From assembly GCA_949825025.1 (NCBI GenBank), contig OX463780.1, positions 27,742,118-27,806,117 on the forward strand: a stretch of DNA of 64,000 nt, in the 5' to 3' direction. How positions within the stretch are numbered: position 1 is the stretch's first letter; each line of letters opens with the position of its first letter. Below are positions 1 through 12,360 of this stretch, in pieces. The notes below the pieces were generated by a model, which worked only from the letters and a program-made list of their open reading frames with translations, had not been told where the DNA came from and searched no databases. Origin of the DNA: Siphlonurus alternatus (Eukaryota > Arthropoda > Insecta > Ephemeroptera > Siphlonuridae). The position numbers were made by a program, and so were the translations under genes.

Positions 1-781
1 GTAATCGCGAGTGCATAATTATATAAATAGACATGTAAATAACATGTAATGTAAACGTGCATCCATATACAACATTTATTCTACTTGTTTAAATTTCATA
101 TGATTAAAATGAAAACTTCCTTAACTATATACTATCTCGTATTTTTGTTATATACAACTTCACAATCAAAATCAAGGATCAATCCGTGCAATGCATGCAG
201 GAGAGGCATTTGGAGCAATATCTCTAATTAATGGATACTCTAATCAAATATTGAATTATTGTTTTCTTTCTTTGTGCTTAACACTTAAAATGCAATGAAA
301 ACTCTAAAAAATACAAAACTTATTTTGGTCAAGATTGAAAAATTAATATAGAATTCAAATAAATAAAGCATTATTTTAGGAGCAAGATGCAGCCAGAAAA
401 AACATATATTATAATATGCTATAATCTTTTATTTATATATTTTTTTTTTTTTACGTAACACCTCTATATTATATTGTAGTTCAGGATGCATTATATAATT
501 ATATATGCTCCCAAAATACTTTTTATATTATTTATAATGATAATTATATATTATAAAGTCTATCAAATTCACTCCCAGTAAATAGCACAGGAAAATTAAA
601 AAATTAATTAAAAATTTTATATACAATAATAGGTATATTGTATTATTACTTATTACTTCTACTCTTTACTCCTTTTGGATATAAATTATAAAAATAAAAA
701 CATGCATGCACGCATATTAAATTTGATGCTGCACGTGTATATATGGTTGTATAGAAGTAGTTTTTGATGTACTATATATTT

Positions 782-858
<77 letters not shown>

Positions 859-1297
859 CGTTTGAGATTCCTTTTTACTTTTACAAATTTTCTTCTTGGA
901 AGGAGCGTTTGCGAAGTGACTTATATAGTGCACTAGAGCTGTAGTCGGCATATGACTGATGTATAAAATACATATACGTGCATATTTTTTTCTGTTTATC
1001 TTATATGTCTGGCTGCATGCTCTGTTATAAGAATACTATCTATCTCTGTCTGATATATGTAGTATAATAATATATCGTTACAAATAATGCCGCCGTCTGT
1101 ATGATGAGTGAATATTATAATTATATATATTTATATTATTTATATATACATATAAAATATGAACAACTGTCACTTAAATAAAATAAAGGTTCTTGTGTTC
1201 TTTAAAATAAATAAAGACATGCAGAATTTGCTTTTAGTATTTCATGACAAAAATTTGAACAGGCCTGTATAATATATAATTAATAATATATATATAT
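1..1297. other. AT-rich intergenic DNA with (TA)n
   Basis: No coding exon, RNA gene or recognisable element is seen. A long (TA)n run lies at about 785-856 and a T run at about 440-453. The segment ends at the T run that forms the A-tail of the minus-strand SINE next to it. Confidence 0.7.
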
Positions 1298-1672
1298 TTT
1301 TTTTTTACAAGGATACACCCCTAAGAGCTTAGGCGGGTTACTGGGTAGGGATAATTAAGGTAGGGAACGGATAGTGGCCACGGCCTGCATGCTTACGCGT
1401 CCCAGCATTGCTGAGGGAACCGTGGCAAACCTCAGTCAGGGGACGGACACCTCTATACTTTTTCTCAATGGACCAAAGCGATGTCCAAAGCCTGGGGAAC
1501 CACACACAAGTGCATCACTGCACTGGGTGGAAAGCGAGATGTATTTACCCCAGGGAGGGAGCAGCGTATATATTTTTTACTTAAAACGGTCACCCATCCA
1601 AGTACTAACCACGCTCGACGTAGCTTGACTTCGGTGATCTAACGAGAACCGGTCAATGCACTGCGCCACGTA
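1298..1672 (-). repeat. 5S rRNA-derived SINE, full-length-looking copy
   Basis: Read on the minus strand, about 1590-1660 matches the internal promoter half of 5S rRNA: GTTAGATCACCGAAGTCAAG followed by GGTTAGTACTTGGATGGGTG. A GC-rich body of about 250 bases follows, then an A-run (T run at 1297-1306 on +). The pol III internal control region plus a tail is the layout of the SINE3 class. The body matches the copy at 3280-3634, including a TGGTTCCCC(A/T)GGCTTTGGAC block, but the 3' tails differ. The element is not a functional 5S gene: only the promoter-bearing part is 5S-like. Confidence 0.8.
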
Positions 1673-2025
1673 ATTAATGGAAATTAAGACTTTCCATTAT
1701 ATATAGTATAAGATTATTTTAATTTTAATTGTTTCAAGCTAATATAATATATGAATTATGATTCATCAACGAAATATTGCAAAAAGAATATGTTGAAAAT
1801 GTTTTTATTATACGTACTGCATGCATATAATATAATTATTCAACTGTAACAAATTATTTATTTATAAAACAAAACAAAATAACAAATTATTCTTAATACA
1901 TTAATACCGAATCATACCTATTTAGTGCTTTTCCTCAGCTTTCAAATAATCAAGGTACGTCTCAACCTCTGCTAACTTTTTTTTTTTTTTTTTTACAAAA
2001 TATTATACTAATTAATTTACTATAA
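1673..2025. other. AT-rich spacer
   Basis: No gene or element recognised; it contains a T run at about 1978-1994. It separates the SINE from the palindromic MITE. Confidence 0.6.
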
Positions 2026-2360
2026 ATGGACAACCTACATGAAAAATTTTTATTGCAGAAATGAATAAAGGGTACCAAATTATGCTAATCTGATTTTTTT
2101 TTTCAGATTTTTTTGAGACCAGAAACTATTTTTAAATAATTATTGAAAGTCCTGTAAGTTTAGTTGGCACCCCTGAATCCTTAATAAAAAGGATATGACC
2201 GAGACGCCTATTGACGCCTCCAGGGGGCGTGGCCGCACTTTCAATAATTATTTAAAAATAGTTCTGGGTATCAAAAAAAAATCTGAAAAAATTCTGAGTA
2301 GCATAATTTGGTGCTGTCTATTCATTTCTGCAGTAAAATTTGTTTATGTAGGTTGTCCAT
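2026..2360. mobile_element. Palindromic MITE, family 1 (ATGGACAACC ends)
   Basis: The left end ATGGACAACCTACATG is mirrored by the right end ending GGTTGTCCAT, and both arms continue inward (TTATTGCAGAAATGAATA, then TTTTTAAATAATTATTGAAAG) to a short GC-rich centre. The whole unit is therefore one imperfect inverted repeat with no coding capacity. Related copies lie at 7308-7627, 41098-41329 (truncated), 46521-46826, 48926-49246 and 56312-56634. The 48926 copy is flanked by TA on both sides, which suggests Tc1/mariner-type mobilisation. Confidence 0.8.
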
Positions 2361-3279
2361 TATAACTTCCGATGCTAGCAAAAGCTATAAACATATTTCA
2401 TTATTGTTTTTACTAAATTTATTTCAGAATATAAATTTAATTACTGTTATATTTATTAATTTCAATTAAAATTATAAAGGATGAATGTCAATTATCAAAA
2501 TATATTATACCATAATATAATATGTTCTTTTAAATTTTCCAAACTAGTTGAAGACCAGTGAAAACTAGCTATATAGCCTGCTATATATTAGGTTGGAAAA
2601 TTTAAAAGAACATGATTTGAGTGAGTGACATTATTCATTTGAATTTATAAATGAAATTAATAAATGAATATAACATATATGCAGTAAATGAATTGATATA
2701 ATGAAATAAACAAATGAAATATAGGTTTATTTTAAAATTTTGATACCATATATTTCATATAATAAAATTATTATAATACATGTTGTAAAAAATTTGTTAG
2801 TAGAGATTACCTTACTTGATTATTTTTTGGAAGCGCAGGAAAATATATTGAACTATTTAGGTATATATAAACACAGTATAGAGAAGATAGTAGAGAAAGT
2901 CGTATGTTAGAATCGAAGTCGAAAACTGCTCGCGTCAACGGCATGTTTGTCCGCTGCAATGTTAAAATCATAGGAAAGGGGCACGACCAAATGGGGCATC
3001 CTGCAATGTTATGGTATAGGAGAATCAACTATAATCTGCTCTAACTCGGAAATTATTAAAGCTAGCACAGTGGAACTTTCACTAAAATATTAGAAAAAAA
3101 ATCTAGTATTTTTTACAAAAAAAAAAAATAAGCTCTTAACCCAATATTCAAAAAGTGTCAAAAATTGACTTCAGCTCCCCCGTAGCGCAGGTATGGGAGT
3201 TTGGCTACTATCTTTCCTGTACTGTGGGTATAAAGGTAAGCATATACTATAATTGTTTCTAAACACACGTATAATAACG
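2361..3279. other. AT-rich intergenic DNA
   Basis: No coding signal is seen. It contains one short perfect hairpin (2522-2613, listed separately) and a poly-A tract near 3117-3129. The start of the second SINE defines its right edge. Confidence 0.6.
2522..2613. repeat. Short hairpin, 21-bp perfect stem
   Basis: ATGTTCTTTTAAATTTTCCA (with one further A) at 2522-2542 is exactly mirrored at 2593-2613 around a loop of about 50 bases. This is either a miniature TIR element reduced to its ends or a transcribed hairpin; nothing else in the window shares the stem. Confidence 0.55.
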
Positions 3280-3634
3280 CCGCGCGTGGTTAGTAGTTGG
3301 ATGGGTGACCATTTTCAACAAAAACCACGTTTCCCACCCAGGGGTAAAACGTTGCGCTTTTCCACTATGTGGTTCCCCTGGCTTTGGACCATTGCACTTC
3401 CGGTTCATTGACAAAAGCTGTAGCGTCCATCCTGGCTGAGGTTTCCACGTTTCCCTCAGCCGCAGGCAAATGCCGGGATGGATTTGCAAGGCCGTGGCCG
3501 CCCTCGTTCCAGAAGAGCCCGCGAAACGCTCAAGTTAGGGTTTCGGAAGGTTCGGGGTTTCAAAGTAGTGTGTAATTAGTAAATAGAAGTACCCAATAGG
3601 GTTTGATTAAAAACTAAAAAAAAAAAAAAAAAAT
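3280..3634 (+). repeat. 5S rRNA-derived SINE, 5'-truncated copy
   Basis: The copy begins inside the 5S head (CGTGGTTAGTAGTTGGATGG), keeps the same body as the minus-strand copy at 1298-1672, and ends with a unique tail (GTACCCAATAGGGTTTGATT) plus an A-run at about 3615-3634. Loss of the A-box side of the 5S head means it lacks a full pol III promoter. Its tail recurs alone, on the minus strand, at 35997-36034. Confidence 0.8.
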
Positions 3635-4142
3635 AATATCTTCATTTCAACTCGACGAATATAATATTTTGCTGACACGACATAAATCGACACTGCATGA
3701 ATTTATGTGCTCCATGCCCATGCAGCCACTTCCTCATGCCTAGTCTGCAAATGCTCGGCTTATCTGTACTTACAATGCATATTATTGTTTTTTTATATCA
3801 TGATTAACTCCCATTACCATGCACATTGCAAGGAAGCGGCCGCAGCCATAGAGTTTCATTTCAGGTGTCAGGTATCACATGATATAAAAGCAGAGTGGAA
3901 AAATTTTAACATTTTTTCTTTGCCTTTTTTTATTTTTTTATTTATTTTTTTTTTTTTTTGGGGGATCGGATTATATCGGATATTATATGCCATCTATAAA
4001 CGAGAACCATTTATTTTAGAAGCGAATATTTTAATTTTATAATTCAATTATTTAAAAAAAAAATACTAGCAAGCTACTAGTAGAGCATTATGTTATTATA
4101 TGTTATATACAGAGAGAGCGAGAGAGAGCGAGAGAGCGAGAG

Positions 4143-4211
<69 letters not shown>

Positions 4212-4680
4212 GAGAGAGACGATAGAGGCATTAATTGACTCTGTTTTGTTATTAAATTATTACAATTTCATTTCTGCTATTTTTCATATCGGGTGACTTA
4301 TATTTGGATGTTAGAAGTATAAAATAAATTTTCTTATTTTTTATTAAATACATTACAAGATTTAATTGCTATAGCAACTGCTATAAACCATCGGGGACAT
4401 TCGTTGCTACAGCTGTTGTTTATGAAATTTCTCATATTTAAGTGTTGAAGATTTGCTTAAATGTTTTATTGTTGACACAAGACGTACAACAGAAGACCTC
4501 CTTGGAGTTCAAGGAATTTTCAAGTCTCATAACCGAGTGATCAAAGATATAATTATATATGTTTGTGTTATAGCTATGATTGTGTATATATATATACATA
4601 TATATATATCATATATAATAAGTAAAATAAAAGCATGAAGTCAAATAATTTGAGATACCAAGATGACAAAATGAAGTGTA

Positions 4681-4740
<60 letters not shown>

Positions 4741-5500
4741 ATATTATTTTTCAATTTTTCAAGTTATATATAGAAACAGACGTCAACAGATGAATTAAGT
4801 CATAATAATTATAATATTTGATTGATGTATATAAATAAAACTTTTACTTTTTTCTGACAATTAAACATGCACAATACATGTAATTATACTATTATAACGT
4901 ACATAATTGTTTGCACAAATAATATATAGGGGCGCGGAACCAGGGAGAGGAGCTGAGGGCGCTGCAGCCCTCCATATTATACCCCTCCGAAAGTTTGAAT
5001 GGGCAATATAAATAAGAATTTCCTCCAACATAATTTTTTTTTTACTAATATTGGCCATTGATTGGCCATATGCGGCATAATCTCCATAGTCTTGTTATTT
5101 GCATGCTTAATTGCAGGTGCGACTAACAAAATTATAACAACTTTCTATAATTTTTACATAGTTAAGTTAATTGTGGCTACATTTTTTTTAAATATAGTAA
5201 TTAAATAATTTATTATAGGCAAAAGGGAACACAATTTTATTTTAAATTTGCTGCGTGTGCTAAACGGTGGTTAAATTTGCACATAAAAAAATGCTGCATG
5301 ACATTTATATTATTAGCTACCAATATTTATTATGCGCATGTAAAATGCTATATATAAAAAATTATGTTTTTGCTTGGTTAAACAATACGTGATAGAGTTG
5401 AAATAAAAATTTATCAATACTATTGATAATGATTATACGAGTGCAGTGCTGAAAGTTATTGCTTGTTTTTTTTTTTTACCGTCTACGTTTGTAAGTGAAC
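3635..5500. other. AT-rich intergenic DNA with (GA)n and (TA)n
   Basis: Simple sequence dominates: a GAGA/GAGC tract at about 4112-4220 and a (TA)n run at about 4684-4736. Open frames here are compositional: the Arg-Glu repeat frame at 4090-4296 is the GA tract. No conserved protein or RNA is recognised. Confidence 0.65.
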
Positions 5501-6655
5501 TGTTCAACTTGTTGGCATTTTAAAGGAGAACAACTTGGTGCTCAGAAGTAAGTAAAAAATGTCAATATATACATTGTTAATACTTTTTCATGTAAAAAAA
5601 ATGTCAAAAATAATTAAAATTTGCAATAGAGGCTTCAAGTCAGCTGATTTTGCGGTGTTCCCACCGTCCCATCCAAACCTATGTAATGAAAAAAAAAAAT
5701 CGACATCGCTTTTTGGCATTAAAGAAATTTTTTAGAGGAAAATAAGTTCTTGATTGATTATCAGAAAATCTCTAAATGGGGGGAGGGGTAGGAGATGGTT
5801 TCAAATTAATAGTTACAGAGAAAAAAAATCAAATTTTGTAACATGGATCGGAGCCTTATGGAGAAAATTTTCCCGCCGGGGATCACTAGAAGCCTCTATA
5901 GCTCAAACAAGCAACAGCTATAGAGAAGAACTTGGTGACTGATGATACAATCATGTATGATGAAATATATCAAATTACAAATTAATTATAACTGTATAAA
6001 AATTTGAATTCAACAAAATTTATTAATTTATATAAATACACACAATTTAGTTAATTCAATTAAATTAAACCAATTAAATGTCTACAAAAAAATTCAAAAT
6101 TAGTAATATTCATGATATTACATTGCATATTTAGAACTTACATAATTTAATTATTTTAATCAAGGTGATAAGTGATAATTAAGGTGCACATGTGTTTGTA
6201 AAAGAACATCATCCAATCAGTCAGATCAGCATGCACCATTTTTTGTATGTACAGAGGTTCATTTTATTCTTGACAATTGTTAATACGACCATGAAGAAGT
6301 GCTTATGATGATTTTATTTTCACGTACACCTCGGGCAGCTGTCCCATTTGTTGGCGGCTGCTCCAACGAAAAAAAATATTATAAGTACTGCATGTTATGA
6401 AGATTTTCAATTTTGGTAGGAGAGATAAAAAGGATATATATTATATCCTTTTATATATATTCAGTCTAACTGTAAGTACCAATATTCGAAAAAAAAGTTA
6501 ACGATCACCATGCGTGCTTCGATCCATTATAGATTGCATGAATGGTATATACTGTACATATTATAACGCCCACAAACATAAAGCAGGGTAAGCAAGGATA
6601 ATTTTCGTGGTGTCTTCTCGAGGTATGCTTCTAATTTACTTAATTAATTGCAGAT

Positions 6656-9600
6656 ATGGCATCAATCGTTACAAACCGTTGTCTGCTGGTGGCTTTGTGC
6701 ATGCAGTGTGTGTTGTCTCGCCCTGTTGGTGAGTCTGAATCATTAAAACGATAGATTTTAGTTTTAATTTTAGTTTTATATTATATGCTATATAGTAACT
6801 ATACTGATATTAAATAGGTTGTTGATTACAGTGGCACAATTAAATTTTGACAAATAGGGGACAAATAATAAGGAATAGAAAAAGGGAAAGTGGTAATTTT
6901 TATCCGGGTTAATAGAGAACTTTTGTCATTCAAAAAAATCGTCAGTATATACTATATAAATTTGTACATGCCATGGCGTTGAATTTATTTATTTTATGAA
7001 ATCGTTTTGTAATTAAAAATTAGAATATAAATATTATGCTAGAAGCATAATATATATAATATTATAAGATTTGTAAGTTTTACGCTGAAAATTATACGTT
7101 TCAAACATTCAAATTCTTATGATATTCACAACATTTTTTACGTACTGCATGCATGCATGGCGAGCGATTAATAATAACATTCTTATTTTGTTTACAGATG
7201 AAGCTACCGAAAAACTCTTGTTTAATCGGTCAATGGATGTAGCATTTAAAGCTGTAAGTAAATTCAATTTCGTCGTTAGTAATTTACTAATTTCCAAAGC
7301 AAAATAAATGGAGTACCGACCACAAAAATTTTTATTACAGAAATGGATAGAGGGTGCAAAAATATGCTACTTTGAATTTTTTCAGATTTTTCTGAGACCG
7401 GGATGTATTTTTAAAAAATCATTGAAAGTCCATTTTGATGACGACACGAAGCGCCTCGCCTTAAGAAAAGGATAGGACATTAACGCCCGTGACGTCATTA
7501 AACGGACTTTCAACAATTTTTTAAAAATAGTTCCCGCTCTCAGAAACATCTGAAAAAATTCAGAGTAGCATATTTTTGCACCCTCTATCCATTTCTGCAG
7601 TAAATATTTTTGAGGTCGGTACTCCATTGGTTTGTCGTTTTAATTCATACAGTTTTCTTGCAGGGAATTATTGCCGGAAAAAAATTAGCAAGATTGAGTT
7701 AGATTATCAACATTTTTGGGAGTATATCCTATGGAACCGTGCACTGGTGCACAAGCATGTTCTCTTATCGATATTTTGCTATTTCATAATAATTTTATTT
7801 TAGAGTAAACCGTGGTAAACGAACGGATCGTAATGCGTAACATTATAATAACTACAAGGGTTTATATAAACGGATCGATGAGTGATATAATATAAGTCTT
7901 TTTGTATCGTAGTAATAATTATTAATATAGGAATAATGAGTGTTTCTTGTGTTAGTAATAAATACGTGTAATGTGGAGCAGTGGCGTAGCCAGGATTTGT
8001 TCAAGGGGGGGGTTCTTGAAAATAAAGATTGAGAACAGCCCACTGGGGGGTTTGGGGGGCTACGCCCCCCAATAGCCCGCCGCAGGCGCGATTTTTTTAA
8101 GGACACGCCCCTTTTTTAGGGTAAAATTATTAAAAAATACTATTATAGAGGATGTATGGCATGATGCAATATTTTTATATTTTTGCATCCCATTTTTTTA
8201 ATTTCTTTTTAATATTGTACGTGCACTAACGTAATAAATAAAGCTTTGAGTAAATAATTTTAGTTAAATCAAGTAATTCATCTAATAACCACTTTTATAT
8301 TATTTTTATCAGTTTCATGGTGCGCGATTTTTTTGAAAAAGGGACGTGGACTATAATTTTTTTCGATGAAAAGTTGCAGCAAATTTCTTATATTTGTAAA
8401 TCGTTAATTATGCAGTTACAATATTTTTGTCACTACAGTTCCTTTTCTTAATAAAAAAATAGACCACATTTTAATTTAAATTTTCAAAACAGGAAAATCA
8501 ATTCATTGCATTAAGTATACTGTAAAATTAATACATTTAAAAATCGGATTTTTTTAACTTCAATAATAAATTTAAATATATACGTACAGTATTATACATA
8601 TGACTTACATGAGACAATGAAACTAGCAATTGCAAGATGTAATATACCTATATAATTAATTAAAAAATAATAAAATACTATATATAATTTTTATTGTTAT
8701 GCTGAACGTCATGCGGGGAATGTTTTCAACATTTTTTATACTTTAAATTGTCAAAAAAAAATCAAAATTCAAAATTCTTTTATTAATTCCATTAGTTCCT
8801 ACAATCATATTTTCATATACATGACAAAATACTCTTTATACAAAGAGTATTGTCTTTATACTCTTTATAGTGTCTTTTCGTATACAAAAACAAAAATAAC
8901 TTAATAATGAATACTACACAATATATTTATCATACTAGAATTATATATACTGTACTTAAATAATCATAATATTGTAGACCGATTTTAAATAAATTAAAGA
9001 TGTATTAACAATGTGTTTCGGGGATATATATTTTTAAAGTTTTTTTTTTAAGAAAATTTTTCATAAAATTTTAGCTAAATCGTATCCGTCGAGTACCATT
9101 TTTTGTTATTTTTCCCTTAAAATTTACTAAGGTTCAGCTCTCAAGGGGGGGGTTATAACACCCAAAACCCCCCCCCTTGTCTACGCCCCTGATGTGGAGG
9201 GAAAATTGTTGTTGAAAAAAAAAAACAATTAAATTAACAAAACCATATTGGTGAAATGGTGAATAATGAATATATTAAAGGCCGGGCGAAAGTCTAGAAC
9301 ACAAAATGCGTATATTCACCCCATAGATTTAGCTTATTGCTAATTTCCTTCTCATTATATTGACAATTTGACAATATATAATAATATAGATATTTATAAA
9401 TATATGTATTTATAATTAAGGACTGTAAAAGGGATATGTCGATGTGGTGTCATGTTATTCATATAATTATGTAATATCTATAATTAATCTTATATATTCT
9501 TGGTTTTATTCTCACAGGATAAACTATCGCACGCAATAGCTCTGATGGATCTTCCTGAAAATCGAGCTAACAGTTTGGATAACCTCGCTATCATGCTGGT

Positions 9601-9691
9601 TCAGCTACGTGAATCGTCGTTTGGCATTGCTTGTATTATTAAAGGAAACTGCCCAACTTCACCAACACCGGCGACGACGTCCACAACTTAA
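6656..9691 (+). CDS. Candidate small secreted protein, 3 coding exons
   Basis: No known family is recognised. Exons join in phase: 6656-6728 (ends phase 1), 7198-7253 (phase 0), 9518-9691 (stop TAA), giving 100 residues. Acceptors are TTTACAG and CTCACAG; donors are GTGAGT and GTAAGT. The N-terminus MASIVTNRCLLVALCMQCVL looks like a signal peptide, with possible cleavage near LSRP. The mature part is largely charged and helical in look, holds two cysteines in ACIIKGNC, and ends in a Thr/Pro/Ser tail suited to O-glycosylation. An AATAAA follows at 9703-9708, 12 bases past the stop. An acceptor CAG at 6651-6653 just before the ATG implies an upstream noncoding exon; 5516-5549 followed by GTAAGT is one candidate. 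A MITE (7308-7627) and a hAT element (7979-9191) sit in intron 2. An alternative last exon may exist at 7664-7702. The model rests on splice logic only. Confidence 0.55.
7308..7627. mobile_element. Palindromic MITE, family 1 variant (ATGGAGTACC ends)
   Basis: Ends ATGGAGTACCGACC and GGTCGGTACTCCAT are inverted copies. The inner arms share family-1 motifs (ATTACAGAAATGGATAGAGG, CTGAATTTTTTCAG-like, ATTGAAAGTCC). It lies in the intron of the candidate secreted-protein gene. The copy at 56312-56634 shares the ATGGAGTA end type. Confidence 0.8.
7664..7702 (+). other. Possible alternative terminal exon
   Basis: A strong acceptor (pyrimidine tract then TTCTTGCAG) at 7663 opens a phase-0 frame that would join exon 2 of the candidate secreted-protein gene. 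It encodes GIIAGKKLARLS followed by TAG. Use of this exon would give a 55-residue product ending in a short basic, amphipathic-looking segment in place of the 57-residue tail. Support is splice-site quality and phase only. Confidence 0.3.
7979..9191. mobile_element. hAT-type non-autonomous element, 1213 bp
   Basis: The left end CAGTGGCGTAGCCAGG and the right end CTACGCCCCTG are inverted repeats. The element is bracketed by an exact 8-bp direct repeat ATGTGGAG (7971-7978 and 9192-9199), the hAT-type target duplication. Subterminal G and C runs and a GCCCGCCGCAGGCGCGATTT block near 8072-8095 recur in the elements at 21822 and 12212. The interior is AT-rich without transposase. Confidence 0.88.
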
Positions 9692-10167
9692 AAAGAATAA
9701 TAATAAAAGTAACATTAAATAATGGCGAAGAATTCACATTTTCCTGCAATTAAGCTTTTAATATAATTATATAATATATCCTTCAAGTATAACTATAATA
9801 ACATTTAACATTTCTTATAAAGCCCCTTTTTTTATTATTATTTTTAACTTCGTCCTCGCCATAAAGATTTTTAGATAAAATGTTAAAATAATATTTAATA
9901 AAAATTGTGTAATAATAAAATAATATAAAATCAATACTGCGTGTGTGTTTCTACATATTTACAACTTATATTAGGAACTTATTTATATTGTATATACATA
10001 ATGATTAATATAATATGTATTATATTATGAAAGATATATAATATTTATATATACATGTCGTTTAAGTTCATTATTTCATTGACTCTGTAACCATTCATTG
10101 CGAAAAGAAAACTTAAGTTAATTTTCTAAATGCTTTTTCCTGCAAACTAATATAAAATATGATCGCT

Positions 10168-10208
<41 letters not shown>

Positions 10209-10378
10209 GTACGTTTCCAAATTTATCTTTGTTATATTTTGAAGAACATCAGTATAATATATAAATATTAATTATTAACAACCAATTAATCAAAAAAATT
10301 TATGAATTATATATGAATTAATTCACTTAATTCTTGTTACTTTTATAAAGCGAGAGCCCGCCCGCAAGAGGATATATT

Positions 10379-10415
<37 letters not shown>

Positions 10416-10550
10416 GAGAAAGAGAGAGAGCTAGTATAATAGTTGCGATAAACTTATCTCTGTAAAATATATAATATTAGTTAAAATTTAATTATGACAT
10501 TAAATATGTAAATATGTTTGCAACAATTGCCACATATTTTGTCATCATCT
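9692..10550. other. 3' flank, poly-A and (GA)n
   Basis: AATAAA at 9703-9708 may end the candidate secreted-protein transcript. A 38-base A tract lies at about 10169-10207 and a (GA)n tract at about 10381-10430. No other gene is seen. Confidence 0.6.
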
Positions 10551-10554
10551 TTAT

Positions 10555-10860
10555 TTTACGCAAAACTAGATGTGCTCAAAATTTTGCTCCAAACCCGAAA
10601 TAAAATCTCATTTCGACTTTTGCTCAAACCGCGATGCGCAGAATTAGTTTTGCTCAAAATGAAATGCGCCAAAGCTGAAGTAAAATCTGATATCGGCTTT
10701 GGCGCATTTCGATTTGAGCAAAACTAGTTTTGCTCAAAATGAAATGCACCAATTAAAGCCGAAAATAAAACTCATTTCGGCTTTGGCTCATTTCGTGATG
10801 CGCAGAACTAGATGTGCGCATTTTTATCGGCTTTTGCCCGAATTCGGCTTTGGGTGCCAA
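10555..10860. repeat. Interleaved palindromic tandem repeat
   Basis: The motifs TTTGCTCAAAATGAAATGC and GGCTTTGGC(G/T)CATTTCG recur several times in alternating orientation. At 10713-10738 a 26-bp perfect palindrome is centred on AAACTAGTTT. At 10661-10675 GAAATGCGCCAAAGC is exactly mirrored at 10696-10710. The block is a degenerate tandem array of self-complementary units of roughly 100 bp. Overlapping open frames here are by-products. Confidence 0.65.
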
Positions 10861-12211
10861 CAGGATATATATTATATTATTCAATTCAGTATAATATATA
10901 TATATTATTATTAGTCTTTTATTAAACACAGAAAGTGTACATATTAACAGCACTATATATATATACTGTATATATGTGTGTGTGTGTGTGTAGAACTTAA
11001 GTGTTTGAAAGGTTGCGGACACTATACAATATATTATACTATACATATTATATAGGTTAATTGGCAAAATGGACCTCAAGGACCGAGACTTAATTCTCTT
11101 GCCCCACCGGCGGCCTGCAGCCTGCAGCTTTGTATATATAATAGATACAGTAAAATTAAGCCATCACCGGAAACCGGAAAATAGTTTTTAAGTTTAATGT
11201 AGATCACGTATTTTAATTTAATCAAGTTTCATCGACACATACTGTATATATTATAAGAACAGGCGGATCACCATATATATATAATTATATATATATATAT
11301 ATAATAATATAACAAATAATAATCTGCATGAAGTAATTAACGTACCCCTCGGGACCCCATGGCACACGAACTTATATGTCACGCAGCAAAATGAACATAG
11401 GGAAGATTTTGTATAATACACGTATACAGTAATATGTGCAATATAATGTATTACAGACTGCATGGGAGCAAAAGCTCTCATATTTCCTTATTTTAAAAAT
11501 TTGTAAATCTACACACTGATATATGGGGGAAAAAAAAAGAAAGAAACACATTATATTATTTATTAAATGAATAAATATTAAAACTTTTTGTGTTTTAAAA
11601 AAACACATAAAAATGTACATTATGATTTTCTTAAATTTTAATTATCTAAAGATGCGACGTGATTTTAGTTTAATATTTGTTTATTGAAACTGATATGTTT
11701 ATTTGCATGTATATAATTAAATTATAATACGAGATATATATTATATAAATTGCCACGAAGTTCGGCCATAATATAATATGCTTATATACTCGAATTATAG
11801 CTGCCAAAAAAAGCATAAAACTTAATGTGTTTTTATAACATAATAGCTTTTATTGTTTAAAATTTTGTCACATTCATTTTAATAAATGAGGTCTCACGGA
11901 CTTTTAAAAAAAATACATGTTGTGTGGTCCTTTCTGTTATATATAATCTGTTTTAAAATATTTTAATCAAATCAACAATCTTTTTTAACGTTTTAACGTG
12001 TTATACTTATACATGCATGCATCACATGCATATATAAACAGTGCGTTGATATAAATGCAAGAAAAAAAAGCAGAACCTATAATGTATATATTTAATATTA
12101 CATTAATTAAAATTTATTTCATATTTATATACATAAAAAAATAGAACACGTGTTAAAATATATATATTTACATAATATTTAAAATTAATGTTATTGTTTG
12201 AGATCGAATCA
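10861..12211. other. AT-rich intergenic DNA
   Basis: Short TA and TG runs (about 10950-10992, 11270-11310) but no coding, RNA or element signal that can be supported. Confidence 0.6.
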
Positions 12212-12360
12212 CAGGCACGGACTGGGCCCAAACGGCCCACCGAGCGAGAAAGAGTGACGGCCCACATAGGTGGAGGCTAACGCCCCAAAGGGGGGTCTGG
12301 GGGGCGGAGCCCCCCAGTAGCCCGCCGCAGGCGCGATTTTTTTAGGTTTTCACTAGAATT
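12212..12360. mobile_element. hAT-like element, left end fragment
   Basis: It starts CAGGCACGGACTGGGCCC. Then follow GGCCCAC repeats and the block GGGGGGCGGAGCCCCCCAG then TAGCCCGCCGCAGGCGCGAT, shared with the elements at 7979 and 21822. No right end or target duplication was found, so the true extent is unknown. The same end sequence appears inverted at 21422-21433 (AGTCCGTGCCTG). Confidence 0.55.

Noticed and set aside
1374..1628. 84-residue frame near a 5S-like sequence
   Set aside because: It lies antisense within the SINE body.
1590..1665. Functional 5S rRNA gene
   Set aside because: Only the internal-promoter half matches 5S; the remainder is SINE body and no terminator follows at the proper place.
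4090..4296. Arg-Glu repeat protein
   Set aside because: It is the (GA)n microsatellite read in frame.
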